Shown here one piece after another: positions 12,044-24,212 of a stretch of 64,000 bases of DNA; within the stretch, counting starts at the first letter, position 1, and each line of letters starts with the position of its first letter. The notes beneath the pieces are model-generated. The model ran no database searches, was not told the origin of the DNA, and saw only the letters and a program-made list of their open reading frames with translations. The stretch comes from Rahnella ecdela (GTDB lineage: Bacteria; Pseudomonadota; Gammaproteobacteria; Enterobacterales; Enterobacteriaceae). The position numbers were made by a program, and so were the translations under genes. The stretch lies in assembly GCF_019049625.1 (NCBI RefSeq), contig NZ_JAFMOY010000126.1, forward strand, positions 62,001 through 126,000, given 5' to 3'.

Positions 12044-12072
12044 TAAAAAACCCCGCGAACATCGCAGGGTTT
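12044..12072 (-). terminator. Terminator of the sspA-sspB operon
   Basis: On the minus strand a stem AAACCCTGCGA / TCGCGGGGTTT with one mismatch is followed by TTTTTTATT. It lies 29 bases after the sspB stop. Confidence 0.85.
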
Positions 12073-12100
12073 AAGCGTGAAACCGGGCTGAGGCGGGTTG

Positions 12101-12595
12101 TTACTTCACAACGCGCAATGCCGGGCGACCACCGCGTGGCGGAGTCGGCGGCTCATCATCCGGGTCTTCTTCAGCCACATCCGGCAAATCGCCATCAATG
12201 ACTGACATGGTCGGCTCTGTCGGCTCATCCGCGCTCAGGTCACCGTCAAAGGCACCTTCAGCTTCATAAGCAGGCTCAGGTTCGAACATGGTACCGGCAC
12301 CGTTTTCACGGGCATAAATCGCCAGAACTGCGGCAATCGGTACAAACACGTTACGCGGTACGCCACCAAAACGGGCGTTAAAGCGTACATCATCGTTACC
12401 CAGTTCGAGATTGCCGACAGCACGCGGCGCGACGTTCAGAACGATTTGTCCGTCACGCGCAAACTCCATCGGCACCATCACGCCAGGCATCGTCACGTCA
12501 ACCACCAGATGCGGGGTTAACTGGTTGTCGAGCAACCAGTCATAAAAAGCCCGCAGCAGATAGGGTCGACGCGGAGACATGTCGGTCATCTCCAT
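12101..12595 (-). CDS. sspB: ClpXP protease specificity-enhancing factor SspB
   Basis: SspB binds ssrA-tagged and other substrates and tethers them to the ClpX N domain. The 164-residue product has the conserved substrate-binding fold (RPYLLRAFYDWLLDNQLTPHLVVD...; IAVNFGGVP-like segment NARFGGVPRNV). An acidic, low-complexity linker follows, ending in the ClpX-binding peptide GRPALRVVK, as in E. coli. It begins 3 bases after sspA and shares its promoter. Confidence 0.96.
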   Translation of the reverse strand: MEMTDMSPRRPYLLRAFYDWLLDNQLTPHLVVDVTMPGVMVPMEFARDGQIVLNVAPRAVGNLELGNDDVRFNARFGGVPRNVFVPIAAVLAIYARENGAGTMFEPEPAYEAEGAFDGDLSADEPTEPTMSVIDGDLPDVAEEDPDDEPPTPPRGGRPALRVVK

Positions 12596-12598
12596 ACC

Positions 12599-13240
12599 TT
12601 AACCTCGGGTATGCAAACGCATTTCGCGCTCTGCTTCGGTCAGGGAAGCCAGGAAAGCATCACGTTCGAAGACGCGGGTCATGTAGACTTTCAGCTCTTT
12701 AGAACCGGCACCTGACAGCTCAATGCCCAGCTGTGGCAAACGCCAAAGCAGCGGAGCCAGGTAGCAATCGACCAGGCTGAACTCTTCGCTTTTGAAGTAA
12801 GGCATGTACGAGAAGATTGGCGCAATTGCCAGCAGCTCTTCACGCAGTTGCTTACGCGCAGCATCCGCTTCAGTTGCAGAACCTTGCTCGATTTGACGCA
12901 TCAGAGAATACCAGTCGTTTTCGATGCGGTGCATCATCAGACGGCTTTCACCACGGGCAACCGGATAAACCGGCATCAGCGGTGGATGCGGGAAACGCTC
13001 ATCAAGATATTCCATGATGATGCGGGATTCGAACAGGGTCAGCTCACGATCAACCAGCGTAGGCACGGTGCGGTAAGGGTTGAGGTCAATAAGATCCTGC
13101 GGCAGGTGATCCATCTCAACCTGCTCGATCTCGACACTGACACCTTTTTCCGCCAGTACGATACGTACTTGATGGCTAAAAATGTCGGTCGGGCCGGAAA
13201 ACAGCGTCATTACCGAACGTTTGTTGGCAGCGACAGCCAT
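12599..13240 (-). CDS. sspA: Stringent starvation protein A
   Basis: An RNA polymerase-associated protein of 213 residues with a glutathione-S-transferase fold but no transferase activity in E. coli. The N-terminal thioredoxin-like part carries MTLFSGPTDIFSHQVRIVLAEKG. The surface motif HPPLMPVYPVARGESR, the PHP segment implicated in polymerase contacts, is intact. The ATG at 13238-13240 gives the E. coli-like start MAVAANKRSVM, preceded by GGAGG. It probably acts in stationary-phase and acid resistance. Confidence 0.96.
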   Translation of the reverse strand: MAVAANKRSVMTLFSGPTDIFSHQVRIVLAEKGVSVEIEQVEMDHLPQDLIDLNPYRTVPTLVDRELTLFESRIIMEYLDERFPHPPLMPVYPVARGESRLMMHRIENDWYSLMRQIEQGSATEADAARKQLREELLAIAPIFSYMPYFKSEEFSLVDCYLAPLLWRLPQLGIELSGAGSKELKVYMTRVFERDAFLASLTEAEREMRLHTRG

Positions 13241-13499
13241 GAAAACCTCCAAGTTTATCTAGAATATTACAGCGAGTTATCGCCAGCCTGCAGTTTTTGT
13301 CCCGTAGTTTCATAGACAACCATCGGCAAGGCGAACCCAGCCAGGAAGCGCGGCAACGTCAACTGCTCGGCGAATAGGCACAAAAGTGTGTGATAGTTTA
13401 CCAGATTTTACGCACGCTGTGGGGGACGGTGAGACGATTTCGTGGGGAATTGTGTGTCAGGAGATCATTTATCCTGCGATTGCTGATAAACAGACATAA
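13241..13499. promoter_or_regulatory. sspA upstream region
   Basis: About 260 bases between sspA and the rpsI terminator contain no gene that I can support. The sspA promoter must lie here; I could not assign a convincing -10/-35 pair by eye. Confidence 0.4.
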
Positions 13500-13527
13500 A
13501 AAAACCCGGTGAAGCACCGGGTTTTTG
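13500..13527 (-). terminator. Terminator of rplM-rpsI
   Basis: The hairpin AAAACCCGGTG / CACCGGGTTTT with a short AAG loop is followed on the minus strand by a T run (complement of AAAAAA at 13498-13503). It lies about 50 bases after the rpsI stop. Confidence 0.9.
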
Positions 13528-13573
13528 ACGCTGATTTTCGTGCCGAAGCACTGAGCTGCAAAGCAGCAGAAAA

Positions 13574-13969
<396 letters not shown>

Positions 13970-13982
13970 CTATAATCCCGAA

Positions 13983-14730
<748 letters not shown>

Positions 14731-15870
14731 TCACGGCAGATGCGGTCGCTTGAGGTATTCCTCACTTTGCATTTCCTGCAGACGCGACAGGCAGCGCTGA
14801 TACTCGAATTTCAACCGTTCGCCCTGATAAATCTCAAACATCGGAGCCTCAGCAGAAACCACCAGTTTGACGTGGCGCTCATAAAACTCATCCACCAGCG
14901 CCAGAAAACGTCGCGCGGCATTTTCGTTATCCGCTTTCATCACCGGCACGTTGTGCAGCAGCACGCTGTGATAAATTTTTGAAAGCGCAATGTAGTCGAG
15001 CTGGCTGCGCGCCTCTTCACAAAGCGTATGGAATTCTATCGCCAGCACACCATCGACGGCAGCAATCGCCCGCATTGGCCGGTGATTCACTTCCAGCATG
15101 ACAGCTTCAGTACCGGCCTCACCGCTGTGATTACCGGTCAGTTTTCCCAGCATATTTTGCATGGCCGCCGTCGTATCCGCGCCTCCCGGATCAAGCCATA
15201 GATTGGCCTGAGTCAGGGTACGCAGGCGGTAGTCAATCCCGGCGTCCACATTCAGGACATCGCAATGTTCTTTAATCAGATCGATAGCGGGCAGGAAACG
15301 CGCGCGTTGCAGGCCGTTCCGGTACAGCGAATCAGGCGGAATGTTGGACGTGGCGATCAACGTAATCCCGCGGGCGAACAGCGCCTGCAACAACGTCGCC
15401 AGCAGCATCGCATCGGTGATATCCGAGACAAAAAACTCATCGAAACACAGTACATCGGTTTCTGCTTTGAAACGGTCGGCGATCACTTCCAGCGGATCTT
15501 CCTGTCCCTGAAGTTCAGTCAGTTCTTCGTGAACACGCAGCATAAAGCGGTGAAAGTGCAGACGAAGCTTGCGCTCACCCGGCAGACTGTCGAAAAACAA
15601 ATCCATTAGCCAGGTTTTACCGCGCCCTACTCCGCCCCACATATATAAGCCCTGAACAGGACGTTGTGTGGTTTTTGGCGCACTTTTGCCAAAAAGACGT
15701 CCGAGCAAGCCACCGCGGCTGGCCGGAGGTTCCGCCATTGGGCGGGAAGATAATGCCTGATAGATAGCATCGAGCTGGGCCACAGCCTGCTTCTGAACCG
15801 CGTCCGGCTGGAACTCGCCAGCATCAACGGCACTCTGATAAACGAAAAGTGGAGATTTGGGTTGCATCAT
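14731..15870 (-). CDS. zapE: Cell division protein ZapE (AFG1-type ATPase)
   Basis: An AAA-like ATPase that associates with the Z ring in E. coli under low oxygen or late constriction. The 379-residue product shows Walker A GGVGRGKT (about residue 75), the motif LHFHRFMLRVHEEL, Walker B VLCFDEFFVSD and the sensor region ATSNIPPDSLYRNGLQRARFLPAI. The start is placed at ATG 15868-15870 (next ATG 15867), preceded by AGGGA. A longer upstream extension is highly basic and not conserved. Diverges from zapG. Confidence 0.94.
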   Translation of the reverse strand: MMQPKSPLFVYQSAVDAGEFQPDAVQKQAVAQLDAIYQALSSRPMAEPPASRGGLLGRLFGKSAPKTTQRPVQGLYMWGGVGRGKTWLMDLFFDSLPGERKLRLHFHRFMLRVHEELTELQGQEDPLEVIADRFKAETDVLCFDEFFVSDITDAMLLATLLQALFARGITLIATSNIPPDSLYRNGLQRARFLPAIDLIKEHCDVLNVDAGIDYRLRTLTQANLWLDPGGADTTAAMQNMLGKLTGNHSGEAGTEAVMLEVNHRPMRAIAAVDGVLAIEFHTLCEEARSQLDYIALSKIYHSVLLHNVPVMKADNENAARRFLALVDEFYERHVKLVVSAEAPMFEIYQGERLKFEYQRCLSRLQEMQSEEYLKRPHLP

Positions 15871-16152
15871 AGTTAACGTCCCTGAGAAAAAAATTTTAAG
15901 TTTTTCACGTCGTTTCGCCGCTTTTTTGGGGTGGATTCGCCGCTTTTCCCGGCTGTCTGTGTGCGAAAAAACCATCAGACGGCAGCGATTTTCCCGGCAG
16001 GATTCCACTCTGACAAGGTTAACGGTTATAGTGGAGCTATTGCATGACGAATGCGTGTGACAATTACGTTAAAACCATTGTGTAAAAAAGTTAAGTCATA
16101 AAAGTTACGTGAAAAAGCCCTGCGGGACAACGAAGTCAAAATAGGAGTCATT

Positions 16153-16554
16153 ATGACCTGGGAGTATGCACTCATTGGATTAGTGGTCGGTATCGCGATT
16201 GGTGCGGTAGCGATGCGCTTTGGTAATCGTAAATTACGTGATCAACAAGTCATGAAAAACGAACTGGAGAAAAGCAAAGCCGAACTCGACGAATATCGTC
16301 AGGAGCTGGTGGGGCATTTTGCCCGCAGCGCAGAGTTGCTTGATAACATGGCGACAGATTACCGTCAGCTTTATCAGCATATGGCCAAGAGCTCCAATAA
16401 TCTGCTGCCTGATATGCCAGAGCAGGATAATCCGTTCAACTATCGCCTGACCGGTTCTGAAGCCGATAACGATCAGGTGCCGGTACAGATGCCACGTGAT
16501 TATTCTGATGGCGCATCGGGTCTGCTGCGCGGCGAGCGTCCGGTTCGTAAATAA
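16153..16554 (+). CDS. zapG: Z-ring associated protein ZapG (YhcB, DUF1043)
   Basis: A 133-residue inner-membrane protein: one N-terminal transmembrane helix (about residues 4-21, WEYALIGLVVGIAIGAVAM), then a charged coiled coil (RDQQVMKNELEKSKAELDEYRQEL) and a disordered tail. The E. coli homologue YhcB/ZapG links division, elongation and envelope synthesis. Preceded by AGGAG and followed by a terminator. Lies head-to-head with zapE as in E. coli. Confidence 0.94.
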   Translation: MTWEYALIGLVVGIAIGAVAMRFGNRKLRDQQVMKNELEKSKAELDEYRQELVGHFARSAELLDNMATDYRQLYQHMAKSSNNLLPDMPEQDNPFNYRLTGSEADNDQVPVQMPRDYSDGASGLLRGERPVRK

Positions 16555-16598
16555 CAGACGCTCCTGACCTGCATGACAATCGTTGTGCAGGTGTATTT

Positions 16599-16628
16599 AC
16601 GGCACATGTTCCGCGCATGTGCCGTTTT
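16599..16628 (+). terminator. Terminator after zapG
   Basis: Stem ACGGCACATG / CATGTGCCGT with loop TTCCGCG, followed by TTTTC. It lies 45 bases after the zapG stop and 80 bases before degQ. Confidence 0.8.
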
Positions 16629-16707
16629 CAAGACCCTCCCTTGCAGTAAATCATCGTTCTATTGTCCCTAACTGACGTCCCTTACAGAAAGCGAGAGAGT
16701 TATCGTG

Positions 16708-18075
16708 ATGAAGAAAAAGTCATTTTTGCTCAGTGTGTTAGCTGTTAGCCTTGGATTAACTTTCGCTTCTGCGCCTATGGCGAATGCTGCTTTACCGACA
16801 CAAGTTCAGGGACAACCGTTGCCAAGTCTGGCGCCTATGCTGGAGAAAGTTCTGCCAGCCGTCGTGGGCGTTCAGGTTTCCGGCACGCAGCCGCCAAGCG
16901 CGGATGTGCCACCGGAATATAAATTCTTCTTTGGTCAGCAAGATCCGGAGCCTAATCCGGGACCGCAGCCTTTTGAAGGGCTCGGCTCGGGCGTAATCAT
17001 TGACGCAGCTAAGGGGTACGTGCTCACCAACAATCACGTGGTGAATAACGCCGATAAAATCAGCATACAGCTCAACGATGGTCGCGAATATAAAGCCAAA
17101 CTCATCGGCAAAGACGACCAGTCTGACATCGCCGTCATCCAGCTGATCGATGCTAAGAACCTCACACAAATCACCATGGCCGATTCAGATAATCTGCGCG
17201 TGGGCGATTTTGCGGTCGCCGTGGGCAACCCGTTCGGGCTAGGCCAGACCGTGACGTCCGGCATTGTTTCCGCCCTCGGTCGCAGCGGCCTCAATCTTGA
17301 AGGGCTGGAAAACTTTATTCAGACTGATGCGTCGATTAACCGCGGCAACTCCGGCGGTGCTTTGCTCGATCTGAAAGGCGAACTGATTGGTATCAACACC
17401 GCCATTATTTCTTCTCAGGGTGGCAGCGTCGGTATCGGCTTCGCTATTCCGGTGAATATGGCGAAGAATCTCAGCCACCAGCTGATTGAATTCGGCGAAG
17501 TGAAGCGTGGCCTGCTGGGGATCCGTGGCAGTGAAATGACGCCGGAACTGGCACAGGCCTTTAAACTCGACAGCCAGCGCGGCGCTTTCGTCAACGAAGT
17601 GCTGCCTGATTCAGCGGCGGCAAAAGCCGGGATTAAATCAGGTGACGTGCTGGTCACCCTTCAGGGTAAAAAGCTGAACAGCTTTGCAGAATTACGCGCA
17701 AAAGTCGGCACCGCCGGTCCAGGCGTCACTATGCAGATTGGTTTGCTGCGCGACGGCAAACCGATGACCGTCAACGTCACGCTGGATAAGAGCCCGGCCG
17801 TGGAAGTCAGCATTGAGAAACTCAATCCTGCATTGCAGGGAGTGACGCTCAGTGATCCAACGGATAAAAACGCCAAAGGCGTGCATGTCGATGACGTGAA
17901 AAAAGGCACACCAGCCGACCAGATAGGTCTGGAAAAAGATGACGTAATCATCGGTGTAAACCGTGAACCGCTCGAAAATCTGGCCGCCTTCCGCAAAATT
18001 CTGGAAAGTAAACCTGACCTGATTGCGCTGAGCATTGTGCGTAAAGGGCAAAATATCTACTTATTCATGCCGTAA
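16708..18075 (+). CDS. degQ: Periplasmic serine endoprotease DegQ
   Basis: An HtrA-family protease/chaperone of 455 residues. A Sec signal peptide (KKKSFLLSVLAVSLGLTFASAPMANA, cleavage near residue 27) leads into the trypsin-like domain. The catalytic triad is visible: His in LTNNHVVNNADK, Asp in DDQSDIAVIQL and Ser in GNSGGALLDLKGELIGINTA. Two PDZ domains follow (about residues 260-350 and 365-455). ATG 16708 is preferred to the adjacent GTG 16705. The short LA loop before the catalytic His is more DegQ-like than DegP-like. Upstream of degS as in E. coli. Confidence 0.95.
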   Translation: MKKKSFLLSVLAVSLGLTFASAPMANAALPTQVQGQPLPSLAPMLEKVLPAVVGVQVSGTQPPSADVPPEYKFFFGQQDPEPNPGPQPFEGLGSGVIIDAAKGYVLTNNHVVNNADKISIQLNDGREYKAKLIGKDDQSDIAVIQLIDAKNLTQITMADSDNLRVGDFAVAVGNPFGLGQTVTSGIVSALGRSGLNLEGLENFIQTDASINRGNSGGALLDLKGELIGINTAIISSQGGSVGIGFAIPVNMAKNLSHQLIEFGEVKRGLLGIRGSEMTPELAQAFKLDSQRGAFVNEVLPDSAAAKAGIKSGDVLVTLQGKKLNSFAELRAKVGTAGPGVTMQIGLLRDGKPMTVNVTLDKSPAVEVSIEKLNPALQGVTLSDPTDKNAKGVHVDDVKKGTPADQIGLEKDDVIIGVNREPLENLAAFRKILESKPDLIALSIVRKGQNIYLFMP

Positions 18076-18084
18076 AGGGTTGAA

Positions 18085-18114
18085 AATCGGACGCAGATGC
18101 TGCTGCGTCCGATT
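18085..18114. other. Hairpin between degQ and degS
   Basis: A perfect 12-bp stem AATCGGACGCAG / CTGCGTCCGATT with a six-base loop lies just after the degQ stop. No T run follows, so it may be a partial terminator or an mRNA end-stabiliser that uncouples degQ from degS. Confidence 0.6.
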
Positions 18115-18162
18115 AAGTCATGCTATTCTTCAGGCACTTTTCATCTCGCGTCCTATACACCC

Positions 18163-19230
18163 ATGTTTGTTAAGTTATTGAGATCCGCTGTTATCGGCCT
18201 GATTGTTGCCGGCATTTTGCTGGCGGCGGTACCTATGCTGCGTAAAAACATCACAGACCCGCTGTTCGAACGCAATTTCACCCAAACCAGCGAAGAGCCT
18301 GTCAGCTATAACTCAGGCGTCCGTCACGCCGCGCCTGCCGTCGTGAACGTCTATAACCGCAACATGGGCAACAGTTCTCAAAACGAACTGGCCATTCGCA
18401 CGCTGGGTTCCGGTGTAATCATGAATGACAACGGCTACATCCTGACCAACAAACACGTGATTAATAATGCTGACCAGATTATCGTGGCATTACAAGATGG
18501 CCGTGTATTTGAAGCGTTACTGGTCGGTTCTGACAGCCTGACTGACCTGGCCGTTCTCAAAATTAACGCCGGGAATTTGCCAGTGATCCCGATTAATTCA
18601 CACCGCACTCCGCACGTGGGTGATGTCGTGATGGCGATTGGTAACCCGTATAATCTCGGGCAAACCGTCACACAGGGTATTATCAGCGCCACCGGCCGTA
18701 TTGGCCTGAGCCCGTCCGGTCGCCAGAACTTCCTGCAAACGGACGCCTCTATCAACCAGGGTAACTCCGGCGGTGCGCTGGTGAACTCACTGGGTGAGCT
18801 GATGGGAATTAACACGCTGTCGTTTGACCAGAGTAATGACGGCGCGACGCCGGAAGGTATTGGCTTTGCGATCCCGACAGCGCTGGCGACAAAAGTGATG
18901 GGCAAGCTTATCCGTGATGGTCGCGTCATTCGCGGTTATATCGGCATCAGCGGCCGCGAGGTTTCTCCTCTGCACGGGCCGAATAGCGGACTGGATCGCA
19001 TTCAGGGGATTGTGGTTAACGAAGTTACTCCGAACGGTCCGGCGGCGAATGCCGGTATGCAGGTGCGGGATGTGATTGTTAACGTGAATAATAAACCGGC
19101 CGTGTCCGCGATTGAGACAATGGACCAGGTGGCAGAAGTTCGCCCTGGTACGGTTATTCCGGTTAAAATCATCCGTGATGGTCAGCAACTGACCTTGCAG
19201 GTCACCGTGCAGGAATATCCTGATCACTGA
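18163..19230 (+). CDS. degS: Site-1 protease DegS, sigma-E stress sensor
   Basis: A membrane-anchored HtrA protease of 355 residues that starts RseA cleavage when its PDZ domain binds unfolded outer-membrane porin tails. An N-terminal anchor (about residues 4-26, LLRSAVIGLIVAGILLAAVPML) replaces the cleaved signal of DegQ. The triad residues lie in LTNKHVINNADQ, SDSLTDLAVLK and QGNSGGALVNSLGELMGINT. A single PDZ domain follows. The start at 18163 gives the E. coli length; the upstream frame contains the intergenic hairpin and is rejected. Confidence 0.95.
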   Translation: MFVKLLRSAVIGLIVAGILLAAVPMLRKNITDPLFERNFTQTSEEPVSYNSGVRHAAPAVVNVYNRNMGNSSQNELAIRTLGSGVIMNDNGYILTNKHVINNADQIIVALQDGRVFEALLVGSDSLTDLAVLKINAGNLPVIPINSHRTPHVGDVVMAIGNPYNLGQTVTQGIISATGRIGLSPSGRQNFLQTDASINQGNSGGALVNSLGELMGINTLSFDQSNDGATPEGIGFAIPTALATKVMGKLIRDGRVIRGYIGISGREVSPLHGPNSGLDRIQGIVVNEVTPNGPAANAGMQVRDVIVNVNNKPAVSAIETMDQVAEVRPGTVIPVKIIRDGQQLTLQVTVQEYPDH

Positions 19231-19250
19231 TAACCGTTGAACAAAAAACA

Positions 19251-19287
19251 AAAAAAAGCCGGAAAGGTCTCCCCTTCCGGCTTTTTT
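19251..19287. terminator. Bidirectional terminator between degS and murA
   Basis: A stem AAAAAGCCGGAA... / ...TTCCGGCTTTTT flanked by A7 and T6 lies between two convergent genes, so it can act on both strands. Confidence 0.92.
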
Positions 19288-19306
19288 ATTGCGTCAGGCG
19301 CAGGAA

Positions 19307-20578
<1,272 letters not shown>

Positions 20579-20633
20579 CTATTCATTTAAACGACAGGTC
20601 AGATATGAGGAAGCTGCCGGAACTCCGGCAGTC

Positions 20634-20888
20634 TTATAAACCGCTCAGTTTACGGTCACGCGCCCATTCTTCAGGGGTATAAGCCTTGATAGACAGTGCG
20701 TGGATTCGGTTGTCGGCGATGTATTCCATCAGCGGGGCGTAAACGGTCTGCTGTTTTTTCACGCGGCTCATGCCATCAAACATCGCACCAACGACAATGG
20801 CCTGAAAATGGCTGCCATCGCCAGTAATGTGGGCTTCGTCCAGTGCCAATGCGTTCATCAGCACGTCTTTAATTTCATTCGTTTCCAT
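20634..20888 (-). CDS. ibaG: Acid stress protein IbaG (BolA family)
   Basis: The 84-residue product has a BolA fold with [25 protein letters not shown] and the C-terminal [12 protein letters not shown]. It is nearly identical to E. coli IbaG (YrbA), which binds 2Fe-2S with monothiol glutaredoxin and influences envelope and acid tolerance. It lies upstream of murA and is separated from mlaB by a strong terminator. Confidence 0.95.
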   Translation of the reverse strand: METNEIKDVLMNALALDEAHITGDGSHFQAIVVGAMFDGMSRVKKQQTVYAPLMEYIADNRIHALSIKAYTPEEWARDRKLSGL

Positions 20889-20960
20889 AGGGGATCTATT
20901 CTTCTAAAGAATCATAACAGCCCGATATCTTATAGGGATCGGCGCAATTCTTAAACCACG

Positions 20961-20998
20961 AAAAAGCCCCTGAGCAAGAGTTTCGCACAGGGGCTTTG
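20961..20998 (-). terminator. Terminator of the mlaFEDCB operon
   Basis: On the minus strand AAAGCCCCTG / CAGGGGCTTT with a 15-base loop is followed by TTTTT. It separates mlaB from ibaG-murA, so these are probably distinct transcription units here. Confidence 0.87.
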
Positions 20999-21061
20999 GA
21001 GAGAGTCGGGCAGCGGAACGTATTCAGCCGCCTAACTTACCGGAACTGCTGGCTTATTTGC

Positions 21062-21355
21062 TCAGGCAGCCGGAATGATGTCCTGCAAATTGTAGAGCGC
21101 AATCAGAGTATTCAGCCTGTCGGTGATACCGGCAATTGTCAGAGTAACGCCCTGCTGGCTGGCTTCTTCACGCAAATGCACTAACAGCGCCAGACCGGAA
21201 GAATCCACACGCTCCAGCCCGGACACATCCAGACAGGTAATCCCGGACATCAGCTTTTTGCGCGCATCCCACAGAGGGACCAGCGTTTCGCGATCCAGTT
21301 CACCGTGCAACGTCAGTCGCGGCGGCTGCGATACCCAGCGCAGTGCTTCACTCAT
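21062..21355 (-). CDS. mlaB: Phospholipid ABC transporter accessory protein MlaB (STAS)
   Basis: A cytoplasmic STAS-domain protein of 97 residues that binds MlaF and stabilises the MlaFEDB complex. The STAS signature [25 protein letters not shown] (about residues 39-63) is intact. It overlaps the mlaC stop by 4 bases (ATGA) and is the last gene of the operon. Confidence 0.94.
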   Translation of the reverse strand: MSEALRWVSQPPRLTLHGELDRETLVPLWDARKKLMSGITCLDVSGLERVDSSGLALLVHLREEASQQGVTLTIAGITDRLNTLIALYNLQDIIPAA

Positions 21356-21984
21356 TTTTTGTCCAGAGTAATCGGTTCTGCAGCCGCTTGTTTCAGACGT
21401 GCAGTCAGACCATCAATCCCTTTTTGACGCAGGATATCCGCCCATTCATTTTGCTTGGTCGAAATCATGCTGACGCCTTCTGCGATCATATCGTAAGCCT
21501 GCCATTCACCGGTACGGCTGTTTTTACGCCACTGGAAATCCAGACGCACTGGCGGACGACCGTTCGGATCGGTAATGGTCACGCGGATAGCAATGATGTC
21601 TTTATCTGCGTAAGACTGTTCCGGCTGCACGGTATAGCTCTGACCGTTGTACATGGCCAGCGCCTGGCCATAGGCCTGTTGCAGGTATTCAGAGAACGCT
21701 GCGAAATACGCATCACGCTGCGCAGGAGTCGCCTGTTGATAGTAGCGACCTAACACCAGCGCACCGGCATATTTAATCTGCACGTACGGCAGCAGTTCTT
21801 CACGAACGATCTGGCGCAGGTAGTTAGGATCCTGCTTGATTTTCGGCTGTTCGGTTTTGAGGCGGGTGAAGGTTTTGTTCGCCGCTTCATTCATTACGCT
21901 GTAAGGGTTGGTTTTATCAACCGCAGCATTCGCCAGCGGAGCCATAACCACCAGCAGTGCGGCGATCACTAAACGTTTAAACAT
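21352..21984 (-). CDS. mlaC: Periplasmic phospholipid-binding protein MlaC
   Basis: The periplasmic carrier that shuttles phospholipid between MlaA-OmpC at the outer membrane and MlaFEDB at the inner membrane. Signal peptide [20 protein letters not shown], then the Tol/Ttg2D domain with [16 protein letters not shown] and [28 protein letters not shown] 21984 is preferred to ATG 21990 because GAGGAA lies 8 bases before the former but abuts the latter. Product 210 residues. Confidence 0.95.
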   Translation of the reverse strand: MFKRLVIAALLVVMAPLANAAVDKTNPYSVMNEAANKTFTRLKTEQPKIKQDPNYLRQIVREELLPYVQIKYAGALVLGRYYQQATPAQRDAYFAAFSEYLQQAYGQALAMYNGQSYTVQPEQSYADKDIIAIRVTITDPNGRPPVRLDFQWRKNSRTGEWQAYDMIAEGVSMISTKQNEWADILRQKGIDGLTARLKQAAAEPITLDKK

Positions 21985-22025
21985 AATCATTTCCTCTTTG
22001 ATGGAGAATCCGTAGTTACAAGTTC

Positions 22026-22592
22026 TTAATGAGCAGCCGGTTGCGGAGCAGTGTTAGCGTCAGGCGCAGGGGCAGAATCGCCCGCGGGTGCTGCAGTCGC
22101 AGACCCTGCATCCGGATCCGCTTTACCGTCGCCGCTCTTATAAAGGAACTGGCCAATCAGGTCTTCGAGAACCAGCGCCGATTTGGTGTCCTGAATGACG
22201 CCACCGTTTTTAAGGATAGTCGTTCCCATGTCAGGGTCTTCAAAACCAATGTTCAGCGCCAGGAATTGCTCCCCCAGTAAACCCGAAGTGCGGATAGCCA
22301 GCGTGCTGGTGCTCGGGATCTGGTTGTACTTCTGGTCAATGTCCATTTCCACGCGTGGAGAATAGTTTTTATCAAGCGATATACTGCTGACACGCCCAAT
22401 CACCACGCCGCCGACTTTGACCGGAGAACCACTTTTCAGGCCGCCGATATTGTCGAAGTCCGCAGAAATACGGTACGTCGGATCTGAGCCGATAGAACGG
22501 ATGTCGGCCACTTTCAGACACAGGAATAACACCGCAATCAGTGCGATGATCAAAAATGCGCCTACCCAGATTTCACTCTTTTTCGTTTGCAT
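22026..22592 (-). CDS. mlaD: Phospholipid ABC transporter MCE-domain protein MlaD
   Basis: An MCE protein of 188 residues with one N-terminal membrane helix ([22 protein letters not shown]). A single MCE domain follows ([32 protein letters not shown]). The tail is rich in Ala, Pro and Asp. MlaD forms the hexameric ring on MlaE through which lipid passes. It is separated from mlaE by three bases. Confidence 0.95.
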   Translation of the reverse strand: MQTKKSEIWVGAFLIIALIAVLFLCLKVADIRSIGSDPTYRISADFDNIGGLKSGSPVKVGGVVIGRVSSISLDKNYSPRVEMDIDQKYNQIPSTSTLAIRTSGLLGEQFLALNIGFEDPDMGTTILKNGGVIQDTKSALVLEDLIGQFLYKSGDGKADPDAGSATAAPAGDSAPAPDANTAPQPAAH

Positions 22593-22595
22593 GGT

Positions 22596-23393
22596 CTAGT
22601 TTCCAAACATCAGTGCTGTCAGCACAAAATCCAATCCCAGCACCGCCAGTGACGAATGCACCACAGTACGTGTCGTTGCCCGGCTGATCCCTTCGGACGT
22701 CGGTATCGCATCATAGCCATTGAACAACGCAATCCAGGTCACAGTGATAGCGAAAACAAGGCTTTTAATCAGGCAGTTAAGCAGGTCAGTCCGCCAGTCT
22801 ACGGAAGTTTGCATCGCTGACCAGAAGAATCCGCTGTCGATCCCTTTCCAGTCCACGCCGACCAGCGAGCCGCCCCAGATCCCGACCGCAACAAAAATCG
22901 CCGTCAGCAGAGGCATGGAAATCAGACCGGCCCAGAAACGCGGTGCCACAACGCGGCGCAGCGGATCGATAGCCATCATTTCCAGACTGGAGATTTGCTC
23001 GGTGGCTTTCATCAGACCCAGTTCAGCGGTCAGCGCAGAGCCCGCACGACCGGCAAACAGTAATGCAGTCACCACAGGGCCTAGCTCACGTAGCAGGGAA
23101 AGCGCAACCATCATGCCGAGGCTGGCCTCAGCACTGTAGGTGGTTAAAATCAGGTATCCCTGCAAGCCCAGCACCATGCCGATAAACAGGCCGGAAACAA
23201 GGATGATCAGCAGGGAGAGCACGCCAACGCTGTAGAGCTGCTTGATCAGCAGCGGCCATTGTTTGGCAAATTGCGGCTTACCGACCAACGCCCGAAAGAG
23301 CATCAGACCGGCACGACCAAAAGACGCGCAGGTATTTATTCCGCGGCGCCCGACTGAGGCTAAAGCCCTATTTATTTTCAAAACAAGGTACAT
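22596..23393 (-). CDS. mlaE: Phospholipid ABC transporter permease MlaE
   Basis: The inner-membrane permease of 265 residues, with five to six hydrophobic segments. It carries the family motif [26 protein letters not shown] (about residues 105-130), which includes the coupling helix contacting MlaF. Works with MlaF, MlaD and MlaB in maintaining outer-membrane lipid asymmetry. The sequence follows E. coli MlaE closely; the start could also be a few codons downstream. Confidence 0.95.
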   Translation of the reverse strand: MYLVLKINRALASVGRRGINTCASFGRAGLMLFRALVGKPQFAKQWPLLIKQLYSVGVLSLLIILVSGLFIGMVLGLQGYLILTTYSAEASLGMMVALSLLRELGPVVTALLFAGRAGSALTAELGLMKATEQISSLEMMAIDPLRRVVAPRFWAGLISMPLLTAIFVAVGIWGGSLVGVDWKGIDSGFFWSAMQTSVDWRTDLLNCLIKSLVFAITVTWIALFNGYDAIPTSEGISRATTRTVVHSSLAVLGLDFVLTALMFGN

Positions 23394-23408
23394 GAATAGA
23401 GAACTCCA

Positions 23409-24212
23409 TCATCCGAGCAGCTCGGTTTTGTAATCACCGGCCGGGAAACGGAAAGGCACCGGTCCGTCGGCAATACCGTCGAGGAACTGGCGAACTCGCG
23501 GATCAGGGTTATTTTGCAATTCTTCGGGTGTACCTTCAGCAATGACATGCTGCGCCGCCACAATATACGCATAATCCGCGATACTGAGTACCTCAGGTAC
23601 GTCATGAGAAACAACGATACAGGTTACGCCCAGCGCATGGTTAAGTTCATCGATAAGCTTCACCAGCACGCCCATCGTGATGGGATCCTGACCTACAAAA
23701 GGCTCATCGAACATGATGAGTTCCGGATCAAGCGCGATAGATCGCGCCAGCGCTACACGACGCGCCATCCCACCCGACAACTCAGCAGGCATCAGGTCAC
23801 CGGCACCGCGTAAACCTACCGCTTCGAGTTTCATGGTCACAGTGCTGCGCAGCAGTTCTTCCGGTAATTTACTGTGCTCACGCAACGGGAACGCCACATT
23901 CTCGAACACAGTCAGGTCAGTAAACAATGCACCGGATTGAAACAACATGCTCATTTTCTTGCGGGATTCGTACAGCTTACGGCGTGACAGTGTCGGAATG
24001 TTATCTCCGTCGAACCAGATTTCCCCGCTGTCCGGTGTGAGTTGCCCGCCGATCAGGCGCAGCAAGGTGGTTTTACCGATCCCCGAAGGCCCCATGATGG
24101 CGGTGACTTTGCCTCGTGGCACGGTCATATTGATCTCTTCGAAAATGGGACGATCGCCGCGCACGAAACTCATGCCCTTGATCTCAACCAGATTCGATTC
24201 GCTTTGACTCAT
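23409..24212 (-). CDS. mlaF: Phospholipid ABC transporter ATP-binding protein MlaF
   Basis: An ABC ATPase of 267 residues: Walker A GPSGIGKTT (about residue 41), signature LSGGMARRVALARS and Walker B ELIMFDEPF. The C-terminal extension (VPFRFPAGDYKTELLG), which in E. coli reaches the MlaB interface, is present. First gene of the minus-strand mlaFEDCB operon, divergent from yrbG. Confidence 0.96.
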   Translation of the reverse strand: MSQSESNLVEIKGMSFVRGDRPIFEEINMTVPRGKVTAIMGPSGIGKTTLLRLIGGQLTPDSGEIWFDGDNIPTLSRRKLYESRKKMSMLFQSGALFTDLTVFENVAFPLREHSKLPEELLRSTVTMKLEAVGLRGAGDLMPAELSGGMARRVALARSIALDPELIMFDEPFVGQDPITMGVLVKLIDELNHALGVTCIVVSHDVPEVLSIADYAYIVAAQHVIAEGTPEELQNNPDPRVRQFLDGIADGPVPFRFPAGDYKTELLG